Numbered from the stretch's first letter, positions 46,581 through 58,545 are shown. The stretch: DNA of 64,000 bases from Lepeophtheirus salmonis (GCF_016086655.4 NC_052132.2:11162805-11226804), one strand, 5' to 3'. Numbers and translations are program-made. Notes: generated from the letters alone by a model not told the origin.

Positions 46581-48699
46581 ATAAATTATTATTCAATCAA
46601 CCTATCGTGCACTTTGAGTAACTACAAATATAAATATAATATGCTAGTTGGTATTAGAATCTTTTCTTTTTGTTTACATTAGTTGTTTAGAAATATGCCG
46701 CAGGCTGAAATAAATTGAACAACGCCCTCCACGTGAGTAACATACACCTATATTTTATATGAAATAATATGATCATTATCATTTAGAAAGGAGTTATACA
46801 CAGAAATGAAATATTGCAGCTGTACCTCCTTCCAATTCTTAGGTCATAAAGATAAAGCAGTTAGCATTTTATAATATCATATACGAAATTCCAGTCAAAT
46901 CCGTTTCTCCGTGGAACTTTTACTAGAACTTTTTCAAGGAATTACCCATGTATACATTTAATTATGTTGTCACGATATCAACCATTCTGCACCGGTTACA
47001 ATACCATCATAATTATTGATATTCCAGTATTCAGGGGCGTCTGTAGGTTTTTATTTTTGGAAGCTTTTTTCTTTTTTTTTTAACAGATCCGAAAATTAAA
47101 CTTTAAAAAATTCAGAAATTTTGGTATAAAATTTTAAGAGAAAGAATTTCAAAAACTATAATTATTTACAAAACTAAATTTTGGCAAAAAAAAATTGTAT
47201 ATTACATTAAATCAATAAATATTAAATTTTTATAAAAAAGAATTCAATTATTCAATAATCTAGTATGAAGGAAAAACTCCTTTTCTGGAGGAGGGGGGAT
47301 AAAGCCCCTCCTACCCACCCCTGTGGACACCCCTCATACCTCATAGATATGTCTTATTTGACTTAATAAACCGAGGACTGATCTTAAGACTGGACTAAAG
47401 TGAATAAATAAAGATTGATGCTACATTTGTTAGTAACACTATAATACTAGTTTTTGGACCAAAAATAATTCATGCAGTTTGGTCAAATCAGAGAGTGAAA
47501 TCTTAAAAGTTGTAAAAAAAGTAATAACAATCTTAATGAAGAAAAAAAAAAATCAATTTAATTTTTAAGTAGTTATCTCTTGAATTTTTTATTGATTCAT
47601 TCACTTAAATACACATGGAGACGGTATTATTTGAAAATGATTCGTGGATATGTAATTGACATTGATGTATAAATGTAATACTCAAAATTACTCATCTAAA
47701 GACAATAATGTCAAAATTAGACATACCATTAATTATTGAAGGATTATAAGGATAATACAAGAAAAATATCAGATATAACCATTACAAACTAATACTATGT
47801 TGTAATTTTAGCAACATAAATGTCAAAATAGTTAAGTATAGTTTTTATGTGGATCCTTATTTAAGACTGACGCCTGTTGTCCTTCTTTAAAAATTGTTAT
47901 AAGTATTTGTTATCAATCAAATAGAAGAATATAATCATTAATAATGAATAAATAAATAGGATATACATACATATAAATTATAAAATACACAAAATAAAAT
48001 GATTAAAAAATTATAATATGAAATTTTTTCTTCCATACTTGTATAAAATTAAAAAAATATATATTTCTTTTTCTGACATTGTGAGATCTATACAAAAGTT
48101 AAATGACTTTTTCTTTTTGTTCTCTTCTTCTGGCAATTTTGTTTAATAAAGGTATAATTAAAGATACAATGCTTATAAGAATTCCTTTTACGTTTCTACT
48201 CTTCTTCTTTCTTTTCTTCATCTCTCCCCCCCCCCCCATAAAACAGATTAATTATCAAAAAAAGAGAAGAATGACAAATAAAAAAGAATTGAAAATGTTC
48301 GTGACTCTAGTCACAGATTAACAGAGAAATGCAAGTGCCAGTTCCTCCTTAATCCATTCCGTTATAACTAAACTGTTAAACTGGACCAAAAACCATATTG
48401 TTTTTGGTGAGTGGGCCCATTCTTCCTCTTTTGTTTTGTCTTTTTATATGTGGCATTGAAATGATACGGTTGACCGTTAGAAAATTTAATGAAGACAGGC
48501 ATAGGAATGAGTTCATCTGCCCTGAGAAGACAATTCCTGAATGTTTTTTTAGCTCATCTCATTCAAATTTACATGCACATTATATCGCAACAGTGGAAGA
48601 GCAGCCAGCAAAAATAAATTCTAAGAATACAAAAGCCCTTTCCAGTAAGTCTCATTCTTAGATATAGCTGGAGAAAGATCCTAAAAATAATAGTCCATA
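46581..48699. other. unassigned; one open frame
   Basis: Mostly AT-rich. A plus-strand frame at 48398-48661 (87 codons) has a hydrophobic start, then RLTVRKFNEDRHRNEFICPE, and near its end a GTAAGT donor-like site at 48643. It could be an exon but matches nothing known to me. A C-run occurs near 48228-48238. Confidence 0.35.
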
Positions 48700-50790
48700 A
48701 TATAAATTTCATGAAATATTTCTTTATTCTTTTAGCTCAGAAATCCGGGCACAGCCTTAATTGTGTAAGTCTGGAATAGTTCAAGGACCTGCACTGTCTT
48801 TTGGTATTACATAGACTAACCCCCAGTCCTAAACTGGAGTATAAATTCTTTCTTCCGATATATAAGGTGTTTTTTTTTCATTCCAAAGAAACTATCTTTT
48901 AACATGGTCAAAGTCTCCTCGAATTCCTTCAGTGAAAGGGGTGAACCGAAAAGATGAGCTATCTTTGGAAATATGTTGACATTCCAAGTTACACCTTTGT
49001 CTAAGAAATTGAACTCAAATTTATAGTAAAATTTTGTATAGTTAGTTATTTCTAAAATAACTGCTTGAGAATTGTTTTATGCCTTCTTATTATGTCGAGG
49101 ACACATGGCTTCCTAGCAACTTTGTGAAGGCTGTATATAAGAAATTTGGATACGCTTGCAGAAAATAATCTTCAACAGCTGTAGTTATATTGGATTTTTC
49201 CACAATAATCGATATGCCAGTGTCTTTTTTGAAGTCATCGAGTGTCTCAAGGAGTTTGCAAATTGACTTTTTTAGAACGTTTGGGTCACCTGATAAAAAT
49301 ACTGTAAGGTAATTGGTGTAAAGCATGCCTTATAAGTTTAAATCTTGGAGCTTATATCCATTTATCAGCTTGTTGGATCTAATTTGTTTATGTAAGCTAT
49401 TTACAGCGATATTAAAAAAGATTTAGTCCAATTATATCACCTTGTCTAACTCATTCTCTGATATTAAATTTTAGGTTGCACCCAGACACATTTATGCAGG
49501 AAGTTGCATTTCCATCGTACGAGATATCAATTCCTTTTTAAAATCTGTTCGAAGCACTACATAGTTTAATTCCTTTTTATTTGATTCAACAATGGTATCT
49601 TGAGTGCTTCAATGTATATCCTCGGCAAGTCTGTTTTTACGAATCCTTTCTCCCTTTGAGTTATTAATCTTGGAAGAACATTAAGCAGTCTTTGATTTAC
49701 AATACCTGTAAGTATCTTGAACAAAGTAATTAAAAGTGATATTAGTCTGTAGTTTTATAAATTTAAATTTGTATTTTCCTTTTTTATTTACTAGTCTCAA
49801 GATGATACAGATGAACGAAGGAATATACCCTTTCTGAAAGGTTTTCTCGAAACATAATTACAAGTCTGTACTAAGCATCGAAATAAACTTTTGATAGAAA
49901 TTTTATGCAGGAGGCCACAAGGTCCAGGTGATTTAAATTTTTAAGTGACTTCATTAATATAGCTTTTTATATCTTTTTCAGGTATGTGAGACTGTATATT
50001 ACGATCGACTTCAGTCTTAGTTATGCATATCTCATTATTTTTATATTTCCCGACCGTTTGGAACCCATAAGGAATATTTTGGAACCGCCAGTATTCACAA
50101 AATGGGCACATTTTATCATCAATATACCCTTGGTACAAATATAATTTAGAATATTATTCCGTAGCTTGTTGTGCAATAAATTGTTGAGCATTTGAGATGT
50201 TTCTGTTGTATGCTTTCAGGGCACTCAGTTTTGAAGATATTTGTTGTTACTTTTATAGATTTTTAAACTAAAATTTTTCCTTTTGAGTTTGTCTCCATCA
50301 ATTTAGAATCCAGTCTAATCATAAAAACATTTTTTTTGTATTCCAGGAAGAGATTTTAGTTCATCATTAACCGTGTTAAAGTCTTCCGAATTTTCCATCA
50401 GTGATTTAAGTCCTATCCTACTCTCTTTCATCTTTGCTGCTTATTTGAAGCCAATATTATCGAAGATCTCTTTTGATGTAGCTTCAATTTTTTAAGGTAT
50501 AACAAGTGGAGTATAATCCGTATTTCATTTGATGAATTATTTCGTCTATCGCTATTTCTACTTTTTTGCAGGTCTTTGGAGTTTCAAGGTGGCATATATT
50601 AAATTTCAAAAAAAAAAAAAAAACTACGACTTGATGGAGGTGTTCAGAATCTGCTAAGGGAGTGATCTGATATTAATCGTGGTAGTGTGGAGAATTCCGA
50701 TTAAAGTGTCCAAAACTCATTGTGAATTAGGATGTAATCTAGTCTTCCTTGTAACCTATTACTATGGAATAGGGTTGGCCAAAAACAAAA
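48700..50790 (-). pseudogene. LINE ORF2: endonuclease tail and reverse transcriptase
   Basis: A non-LTR retrotransposon on the minus strand, truncated at its 5' end. Order: LQGRLDYILIHNEFW with LISDHSL is the end of an AP-endonuclease-like domain (SDHS). FKSPGPCGLLHK opens the reverse transcriptase. NYRLISLLITLFKILTGI and REKGFVKTDLP are fingers motifs. NIRE, a stop, VRQGDIIGLNLF matches the RQGDPLSPLLF block. YTNYLTVFLSGDP sits at the catalytic YADD box, where both aspartates have been replaced. WNVNIFPKIAHLFGSPLSLK and FFGMKKK belong to the following region. Motif style suggests an L1/Tx1-like clade, an inference. The C-terminal zinc region is missing. Confidence 0.8.
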
Positions 50791-51007
50791 AAGTTAGAAA
50801 ATAGAATATGGCTAGATATACTTTAAAGTTATGCATAAAAATAAGCATATTGAAGCGGGATTGAAATATCAATTATTCATATTATTTAATTATTACTTAC
50901 TTAAATGGATACATCGCATAGTAATTCGAAAAATTCAAGAATAATAGTCAATAAATTATCATATTCTAAATTCGTAGTGTACTTAGAAGAATTTCAAAAG
51001 TATAGAC
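50791..51007. other. AT-rich junction between LINE and hAT element
   Basis: Ends with the 8-bp GTATAGAC immediately before the hAT left end, a degenerate target duplication candidate. Confidence 0.5.
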
Positions 51008-51699
51008 CAGTGGTAATCAAACTTTTTTGATTGACTTACCTCTTTCGAAATATGTTTTCAGCCAAATATTCCTGACCCAGCATAATTTTTATTTTTTTTT
51101 GTATTTAGTGAGTAAATATATTTTTTTATAAATCCTAACCTCCTGGAGATTCTCCACGTAATCCCATTTAAGAATCACCACACTATAAACAACTAAAATT
51201 GGTTTTATATATTTGTGTAACCCTATATAGCAATAAAGAGTAAAAAAGTAGATTGGAAGAAAACAATTCATTCTTTGTTATGTTGTTTTTAAAGATATTG
51301 GATAAAGCATTCTTTTTTAATTAAATATATACCTCTTCAAGTACAACCAGGTTAAGCCAAAATCATATGAAGATATTTTTAAAGTGTCAGAAGAAATTAA
51401 ACATCAATAAATATAAAATAATCTTAATAATTTTATATTATGTTAATGCCATTGCATATTCAACCAATATTTATAATAATTTTATAACACCAGGAGTACC
51501 GTTTGTTGACAAGAGAATATGAACATAGTATTGATAAACAAGAAGTTAAGGTATATTTCATATCAAAATGCAATCATCCCATTGTTACAAATAAACTACA
51601 ATCCCAAAAGGAACACTTATATAAAATACTTACAACAAACACCACCTACAAACCAAAACATAACTAAAAATAAATTAAACAAAAATAGAAACACACCAC

Positions 51700-52900
51700 A
51701 ATGAAAATAAAATCCTCTCTTAAAGTAAAAGTCAACTCACATAATGTCATTTCACGACAGTTTGTGATTACTTTCAAAATCAGAAACTTCTATAAAACAT
51801 CGCCAAAACGACCAGTGGCAATAATTTTATCAAAAAAAAAAAAAAATTATGAATGCTTTTCTTGTTCCATTGCAGATCTCGACTAAAACCAAGACATATT
51901 TAATTTTTTCTCTTATTTCAGTTTTTACTTTGACCAGTGGGACTTCCAAAGTAGATTTTTAAGTCATTTTACACCCCATTTTAGCTACTGTATCCACATA
52001 CTCATTGCCGGTATTATTGTTATGGCCTATATTAGCCAATATTATTTTCTGGCTTTGAGTAAAGGTTCCTTTTTGTTTTGAAAGACAATGTATGGCAGCC
52101 ATACTATCAGTATGAAAAACCGTCGAACAATCTGAATAATTTTCAATCCCAATAAGAGATCGCAATACTTGAAAAAATTTCTTTCAACTCTCCCTGAAAC
52201 ACTGTGTTATACCAGTTTAAATTTCCAATGCCGTCAAGATTTATTCCCACACGAAATACACCAGCTATACCCAACCTTATCTTTAAGTTTTTATCCATTA
52301 CTAAAAACATTTATACATTGCGGATTGTCAGATATCCCTTCCTTCATAGTCCCAAAAGAAGGGCAGTTCCATGGTTTTTGATTAATTTTTTTTCAGGGTG
52401 CATCAAATTTGTGGAGTATTTTAACTAAATATTTTTGGAGAAGGGGTTGTCCTCATTTTGTTGTTGACTGTGTAATCCATATGATTGGAACATCATACAT
52501 AATTCTTAATCTAGTTGTCATCGCATGTCTTTTAATACTAAGCTGTAAAGGTGTCATATTAAAAATATTATCCATTGCTTATATTGGTATTGATCACATC
52601 GAATGGCGATAGAATTCCCTCTTGAGGTCACTCTTTTGTTGGATTGAAAAAAAAACTAACTCCCTGATGAAAACAGGTGAAGTCTCTGTTTAGCAAGTAA
52701 TGTTTGAACCATTTAATTGTGCCTGGGTCAAAACCATTATTTTCTAAAGATTTTCCCATGGAACCCTAAGGAAGGGTGTCAAATGCTTCTTCGATGCTGA
52801 AGAAAACGATTATGACATGCTATCTATTAAAAACGGCGCTTTCTTCCTTATTAACAACTTTACTTATTGCCGAATCTGTGGACTCCCCCTCATAATTTGA
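51700..52900 (-). pseudogene. LINE with reverse transcriptase and RNase H, palm deleted
   Basis: On the minus strand, EGESTDSAISKVVNKEE, FFSIEEAFDTLP, TIKWFKHYLLNRDF and PQEGILSP form the first half of a reverse transcriptase (GxSTxxA ... FLDIxxAFD ... PQGxxLSP). It then jumps to AMDNIFNMTPLQLSIKRHAM and TTRLRIM, the thumb, with no YADD segment between. An RNase H domain follows: CINVFSNG, a stop, KLKDKVGYSWCISCG, then HTDSMAAIHCLSKQKG and GNEYVDTVAKMG, keeping TDS and GNExxD. The combination fits the I/LOA/R1 branch. It is dead through stops, frameshifts and the deletion. It lies inside the hAT element on the opposite strand. Confidence 0.8.
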
Positions 52901-52904
52901 GTGG

Positions 52905-53290
52905 CATTCTTCTGTTCGATTGTAACTTTGATGATGTGCCAGTTGAACTACAATTGGAGTGCATTGATTTACAAGCAAATGACTGTTGAAAGAGAAGCAC
53001 AGGGAAGAAAAACGTATAGCATTTTACAGCTGCTTGCCTAATGATAACTCTCCAAAACTGAAAAACTTTGTTACAAGTTTGACATCAGGGTTTGGAACAA
53101 CGTATGTCTGTGAGCAAAAATGAATTAAGTGAAGTCAGTACATCGAACACGATTGACTAATGAACATTTGAAAGCAATTTTCTGGATTCCAAACCGAACA
53201 TAAATGATATCTTGAATGCCAAATATCATTTTTACAAATCTCAGTAACCTTTTTTACTGATTAGTTTGTAAGAACAGGATCTGTGCAAAC
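52905..53290 (+). pseudogene. hAT transposase C-terminal dimerisation region
   Basis: The plus strand reads LFDCNFDDVPVELQLECIDL with QANDC, then in other frames FYSCLPNDNSPKLKNFVTSL, FGTTYVCEQK and LTNEHLKAIFWI. The series LQxELIDLQ ... FGSTYxCEQxFS ... LTDEHLxAxLRI is the hAT dimerisation end seen in ZBED5/GTF2IRD2/SCAND3-like proteins and Buster transposons. At least two frameshifts and several stops are present. The N-terminal BED finger and catalytic parts are not found; the LINE insertion begins just upstream. Confidence 0.8.
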
Positions 53291-53596
53291 TATGTCTGAT
53301 GCTACAATCTTTTGTTTTTTTGATAATTTTTGTAAATAAAAAACCTGATTGTTTTTCATCTTTTTTCTTAAAGATTTCGTTCAGACTTGCAAATATTCAT
53401 AAGAATTATTATGTGGCCTGTGCTTGTCAAAATTTTAGTTATCAGAACCTAACTAAAAAAGTTTGGTAACCCCTGATCTAGAGAATTGATTGCTAATTTT
53501 CATGATTATTATAAACATGGTGAACAGATAATGTACATTATTACATGCATTTTCTCTAAAAGATTGATAAAATATGTCCATAAGTATAAAACAAAC

Positions 53597-53677
53597 ATTA
53601 AAATATTCCTAAAAATCCACACTAAAATATTCCTAAAAATCCACACTAAAATATTCCTAAAAATCCACATTAAAATG
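53597..53677. repeat. 24-bp minisatellite, about 3.3 units
   Basis: Three consecutive units sharing AAAATATTCCTAAAAATCC with a CACACT or CACATT joint. The copies are almost identical. A fourth partial unit ends at TTAAAATG. Confidence 0.9.
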
Positions 53678-53743
53678 TTAACAATAAAAAGAGATAAGCA
53701 ATAGACATAGTTTCAATGTCAATAAAAAAGACAGCTATTGAAT

Positions 53744-54250
53744 TTAAGAGGCACGGAACTTTTTAAACTGTACATGGATATGTATCAGGCGATGCAAAAT
53801 CTTCCTATTATTATTCGAACTTGAAGGGTAATAGCGAAATAGATATCCTCCATATTTGTACGATAGACCATCTATATCATGGATTTTGATGGTGAATGAT
53901 GAAAACCTTGCAACGGTCTCAATAAAAATAGCCCTTAGTTTTTCATTTTTGACTGGTGCGCCCTCAGTTAACATCCCAGCAATTCTACTTTTGTAACTCG
54001 AGAGAGCAAACTCAAAGACACAAGTTTTTGTGGGAGCTTTGGCGACATTTGATGTTTCCCCAAATAATGGCAGAGATTGTTGTGGAAGAAGTGAGGGGTA
54101 TAATTTTGTCTACATCTGCGAGATATGTGGCCTTATCGCTGAAAATTCCAAAAATAGGAACGTATACATGGTCGTCAAAATCAGAAGTGATCAAGTTTAT
54201 TCCTCCTATGGGATCCAACAAAGGAAGAGTTTTTAGCAAAAAATTCAAGA
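53744..54250 (-). pseudogene. unidentified protein-coding remnant
   Basis: Two minus-strand frames with good coding character overlap. The upstream frame (54248 to about 54012) contains DPIGGINLITSDFDDHVYVP and FSDKATYLADVDKIIPLTSS. The downstream frame is open from 54109 to a stop at 53744, about 120 codons, containing SLPLFGETSNVAKAPTKTC, EGAPVKNEKLRAIFIETVAR and IKIHDIDGLSYKYGGYLFRY. A single frame change near 54050-54080 would join them. I do not recognise the family. Options are a mobile-element gene with one lesion, or two exons whose splice sites I cannot place. Confidence 0.45.
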
Positions 54251-54300
54251 ATTTTAGGAAAAGCTTGTCTTATCGTTTGAATTTTATGTATTGCACATAG

Positions 54301-55801
54301 TTTTTATATTTCAGTTCGTTTCAGTAAATTTGTTCTGCATGTATATTTATAGTAGATATGGTTCAACTTCGGGGCACTAAATTTAAGCTACAATGTGTTT
54401 TATATATCTGTACAAAATTCCCCAGGACTTTATTATAATTATCTATATATATATGATATTTTTTGTTTATATATATATTAATACAAAGGAACCAAGTAAA
54501 AAAAAGCCAGTTTTTAATTGTGTTTAGAAATTTAAAAAAAGGTGTACGTGAAGTTGATCTCTTGAATGCAATAACAGGTGTTTATGAAGGGATAAATATA
54601 TGAAAAGATAGCAGTCTATATTTAACTGATCAGTAGTGCTTCTGATGTTCATACTTTGCAATTTATGAAAGCTAGAACAATTGTATATCTCCCTTATTTA
54701 TAAATAATTTGTCTTATAATAAAAAGACGCTAATCAATCATGAAGCAGAGAGACAAAGACCCAGTACCCATCTATTTTTGAAAGGAACAGCTAGCAAAAG
54801 TCTAATTTTTAATAAATATAACTATCTCATTTGAATAGTAGATGGGTAAACTTTACTACCGAGTTCTTTCCAACCTTAAAAAATATCACCTATAATTAGT
54901 TAATAACTAAATTCAAATAAACTTATAATTATTACTGGTTGTAATTATTTATGTGAATAGAAATGGAGAGGGGTGGCCTAATTGATAGGGGTGTAAATTT
55001 TTTAAAGATATTAGTTTCAATTGGTTACCTGCAAGATATAGGTGATATTTTCTCTCTATATTGTAAATTCAAACGTATTATCAAACATTGAGCACTAAAG
55101 GTTTACTAATGATTCGTTCAGCAGATATGCGGTCTATCTAAATTCCCAACATATAGTGCTACTTTTTTAATTATACTCACGAAGATTTCGACAAATTACA
55201 GATGCTTACTCATCGACTTTCACTTCATGAAACGTTTACTCATAAGTTACATTGCGTGTTTGCGTAATTTTTACAGCACCCTATTTACCATATTTATTTA
55301 TGAATAATAATGATGATATCTCCGGCATGGTTTGTATAGGAGTTAAGGGTAATGGAGGGCCAGTATTAATTTTTTTTTAAATATTGAATTCTCAGTTGTT
55401 AGGAGGACTTTAAGCTTTTTGGATCTATATTATCTTGAGTATAGGGCGAGCCTCTGAAAACTTGTTCTTCTCCATAAACTCAAATTCAATTCAAATTATT
55501 TTTACTGGCCTTCCCTCATTCTACATTGAGAGTGAATGAAGTGAGCTGCATAATTATATTTGGTTATTTCGTTTTATTTTCCGAAGTTTTTCTTTCTTGG
55601 CACTTCCATTTGGGGATTTGGATCTTGAGAGTGAGACGACTTTTTTACAAAAGTCATATCTGGAACCAATTTTTCATCTCTGAAAGTACAAACATAAGCG
55701 AGAGAAATATATTTATTCACTAGTCAAATGGACTTTTCTAACTTAAAGCTAAATTAAGTTGTTAAAATATTGTAGCACAATTTATCTTCTATGTTTTTTA
55801 G
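54301..55801. other. unassigned AT-rich sequence
   Basis: An alternating TA run lies near 54441-54456 (ATCTATATATATATATGA). No gene. Confidence 0.5.
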
Positions 55802-56044
55802 TTGTTTCATCTATTACTCATTGAATTGAGTTATTACAGAGGGTTATATACTTCATTATTGGTTCTGGTACTTATGTACAACCGTGAGAAAAAATTTTCT
55901 CACTACCCATTCGTGCAAATGGTTATTAGATTGTTGCAAAGTAATCAAAACCATATTTTCAATAGTTTTTGTGCCTTGAACTTTTCTAAGCACCGCAGAC
56001 AAAAAGGTCTCATGACTTTCAAGGACTTGGATTTAAATAATTAA
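55802..56044 (+). other. open frame, possible terminal exon, unidentified
   Basis: An 80-codon frame ending at TAA 56042-56044, containing REKKFSHYPFVQMVIRLLQS, FNSFCALNFSKHRRQKGLM and FKDLDLNN. A GAGTTATTACAG acceptor-like site falls inside at about 55839. The basic, non-repetitive C-terminus looks more protein-like than its neighbours, but no family is recognised. Confidence 0.3.
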
Positions 56045-57239
56045 AGATTATTGATTCAAAAAATATATTTATGCGGTTTTATAAACACTATCTATAAAGT
56101 GCTTCCTTGAAGTTTTAGGTTGCACAATTTTGGTTTTAGTAAAGTTTTTAACTAAAGTATGTAATTATTCTAATTAGTCTATTTGTATTTTAAAGTAATA
56201 ATATACTATATATAGGATTAAAAATAAAGGCACTAATAACAAAGTACATTCATACTGTTTCAATATGGCGTAATTCTATTATATCCACCGGATAATATTA
56301 AACATATTCATTGCTACTTCCTTGTATTCACATTTTTTAAAATATTTAAATCAATTTATTTGTTTTTGTGTAATAGTATGTAAAAACCATTGTTTGCTCT
56401 ACTTCTCCCCCCACCCAATTTCTTTTTTTTGCATTACCGCCTCCTTGATCAATGCATTACCCCCTTTGCGTGTCTTGATCTAGTTTATAAAAAACTTAAC
56501 ATTACTATTCATAAGAATATATGTATAATTGTTGGAGTTTCTTTAATATTTGACATGTTTTATTTGTTAATCTGTGCACAAATAAAGTGTACTTTAATAT
56601 AGATTCTAAAAACAACAAAAGATATGTGCCTATTCCTGAAAAAAAAATTCAATCTGATAAAAAAAATATATATAACTTTCAAACTCAGTGTGCCAACAGC
56701 TTAAAACTCCCACAACTTTTGCATTAGAAACAAAGCAAAATTTTCGATAATTATTCCTCATATTAGACAAAATTTACATAGAAAATAAAAAAAAACTATC
56801 TATTCATGAAAAGCATATGATAGGTAGAATGTTATTTGATCGAATTCCAAGATATTAGAAGTATGTATTAAGATTATTCCATATATTTTCCAAAAAATTT
56901 GATTTTTTTTTCATTTTAATACGAACATATTGTATTGTCATTCAAGAAACAGCCACTTTGATGTCACAAGAGATCGATTTTACCTTATTTAAGGATTGAC
57001 AAGTGAAACTGGGCTTCAATGCGGTCCACGGTCCTAAATAAGGGACGACACTACCCTTATTTTCATATATGAATTTTACCAATATAAATTATGCAACATA
57101 CATTCATCGTAGCTCATTATTTCAGACCGATGTTCACACTTTTGATACAAAACTAACGTCATCAACTATTCATAAATTGAAATGAAACATCTCCAAACAG
57201 GATTTTTATTGAAATTCGGTTTATTACTATTTGATTCTT
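56045..57239. other. unassigned AT-rich sequence
   Basis: A richer patch at 57010-57055 (GCGGTCCACGGTCC) is unexplained. No gene. Confidence 0.5.
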
Positions 57240-57605
57240 TGTGCTTTTGACCCATATTTCTTCCATACTCATATATCAGGCAGTAATCTAAATTTAATCG
57301 TTTTGAAATGGCAGACTGATTTTTTAAGTGTCAAAATATAAACTAATTTATTTTGGTCTTCGTTTATGGACTATTATTTTTTTTTAGGTTTCCTTATATT
57401 TTTCAAATGGAATTGCACTTATTAAGTATGAGTAAACATTATAGTATTCTAATTTATCCATCTGACCTACGAATCTTCTTTGCAGTCCATAAATATAATG
57501 TATATGTCCTTTTCTAGAAACGACTAGAGCCCGAATCTATGCACATTGAGTAGAAGAGAATAACTTCTCCCGAGCTCGTTGTCCATTGAGCTACGTTGTT
57601 CCATT
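57240..57605 (-). repeat. tRNA-derived SINE, copy 2
   Basis: Better preserved than the copy at 26100-26478. The minus strand starts AACGTAGCTCAATGGACAAC with a canonical A-box TAGCTCAATGG at 57583-57593. Then come GAGCTCGGGAGAA and a B-box-like GATTCGGGCTC at 57527-57537. Spacing of 46 bp between boxes is identical in both copies. The tRNA-like head is followed by an AT-rich body shared with copy 1. Confidence 0.65.
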
Positions 57606-58168
57606 ATATTTTACAAGTATGATTTATGAACGATATTCAGCAAATGTTCACATTTTTTAAATACAACAAACGTCATAAATAGTTCAACTGTATAATCGGT
57701 TCAGACTGAATTTTAAATGAGACCAGTCCAAACCAAATTTGTTCTTTGAAACTGATTCAGACCAAACAACCTTGAAAGGACCAAATTAATTCCGTCTACC
57801 AGTCTGGGATTTTCCGCACCGAGCCCAACACTACTGACTACCTCACAAAGAGTTTCAATATGTTATAATTGATGGGCTTTTCTTTTTAAAAAGGATGTAG
57901 AAAAGAGGATGTATTACTGTATGAAAAAACTCTACAACGTACAACAACCACTTCAAGAGCCATTAACTGAAAAACTCCTTCCAAAAACGTAATAAAAATC
58001 ATATATCAACGAACGTTAAAAAAGTAATTTACATTAATCTTCATAAATAATAGATGTTCTTTCATTTTTTGCAGCTTTTTATTTAAGTAAGTCACAATTT
58101 CTTTTTATGAGAAAAACAAAGAAAATAGGCATCATTTAGTAAAACGCATCATTAGTTTTGATAATAAA
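57606..58168. other. unassigned; reiterated GGACC/GGTCC-type motifs
   Basis: At 57690-57830 the words TTCAGACTGAATTT, GAGACCAGTCCAAACC, GATTCAGACCAAAC and CAGTCTGGGATTTTCCGC recur in varied form. It reads like a degenerate short-motif repeat rather than a gene. Confidence 0.35.
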
Positions 58169-58206
58169 TTAATTATAAATACATAAATTAATTATAAATA
58201 CATAAA
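58169..58206. repeat. 19-bp tandem duplication
   Basis: Two perfect adjacent copies of TTAATTATAAATACATAAA. Confidence 0.9.
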
Positions 58207-58454
58207 TAAAATATATGACCTGTCAAAACAAAAGCGATCGAAAATTAGTTTTCTCAAAATTGAGTGTGGGTTACATTAGTATTTTTTGACGAATTATCTG
58301 TCAATTTCGATTGATTAGTTATTCTTATTAGCCTTTGGAATTTGAAGCAAATTGCACTTAAATAGCCGAAATGGAGCGTAACATACTTAAAAATTGAATT
58401 TTTTATTTCAAATCTTGGCTAATATTAGTATTTTTAGATCAAATAAAGTTTGAA

Positions 58455-58545
58455 TACTTGAGTTAAAATTCTTATGTATCGTATCTCACCCCACAAATTT
58501 AAATACAAAGCTTATATTTGACTCAAATATGTCTATGAAAGATTT
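58455..58545 (+). repeat. dispersed repeat R4, copy 3
   Basis: AATTCTTATGTATCGTATCT, AAGCTTATATTTGACTC and CAAATATGTCTATGA match the copies near 520-590 and 33650-33680, the first block with the 520-590 copy. Confidence 0.4.

Larger units (their letters stand above)
51008..53475 (+). mobile_element. hAT element with both ends, LINE inserted
   Basis: The left end CAGTGGTAATCAAACTTTTT and the right end inverted, CAGGGGTTACCAAACTTTTT, agree at 17 of these 20 positions. The CAGNGGTTNNCAAAC form is typical of hAT transposons. Flanking 8-mers GTATAGAC and ATCTAGAG agree at 5 of 8 and share the central TA seen in the Buster subgroup (nnnTAnnn), so they may be worn target duplications. The element holds a hAT C-terminal coding fragment near its right end and an oppositely oriented LINE in its middle. 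Sequence at 51030-51690 holds no recognisable gene. Confidence 0.75.

Noticed and set aside
53956..54300. 114-codon plus-strand frame
   Set aside because: The minus strand here holds two more protein-like frames joined by one shift; the plus frame is their shadow.
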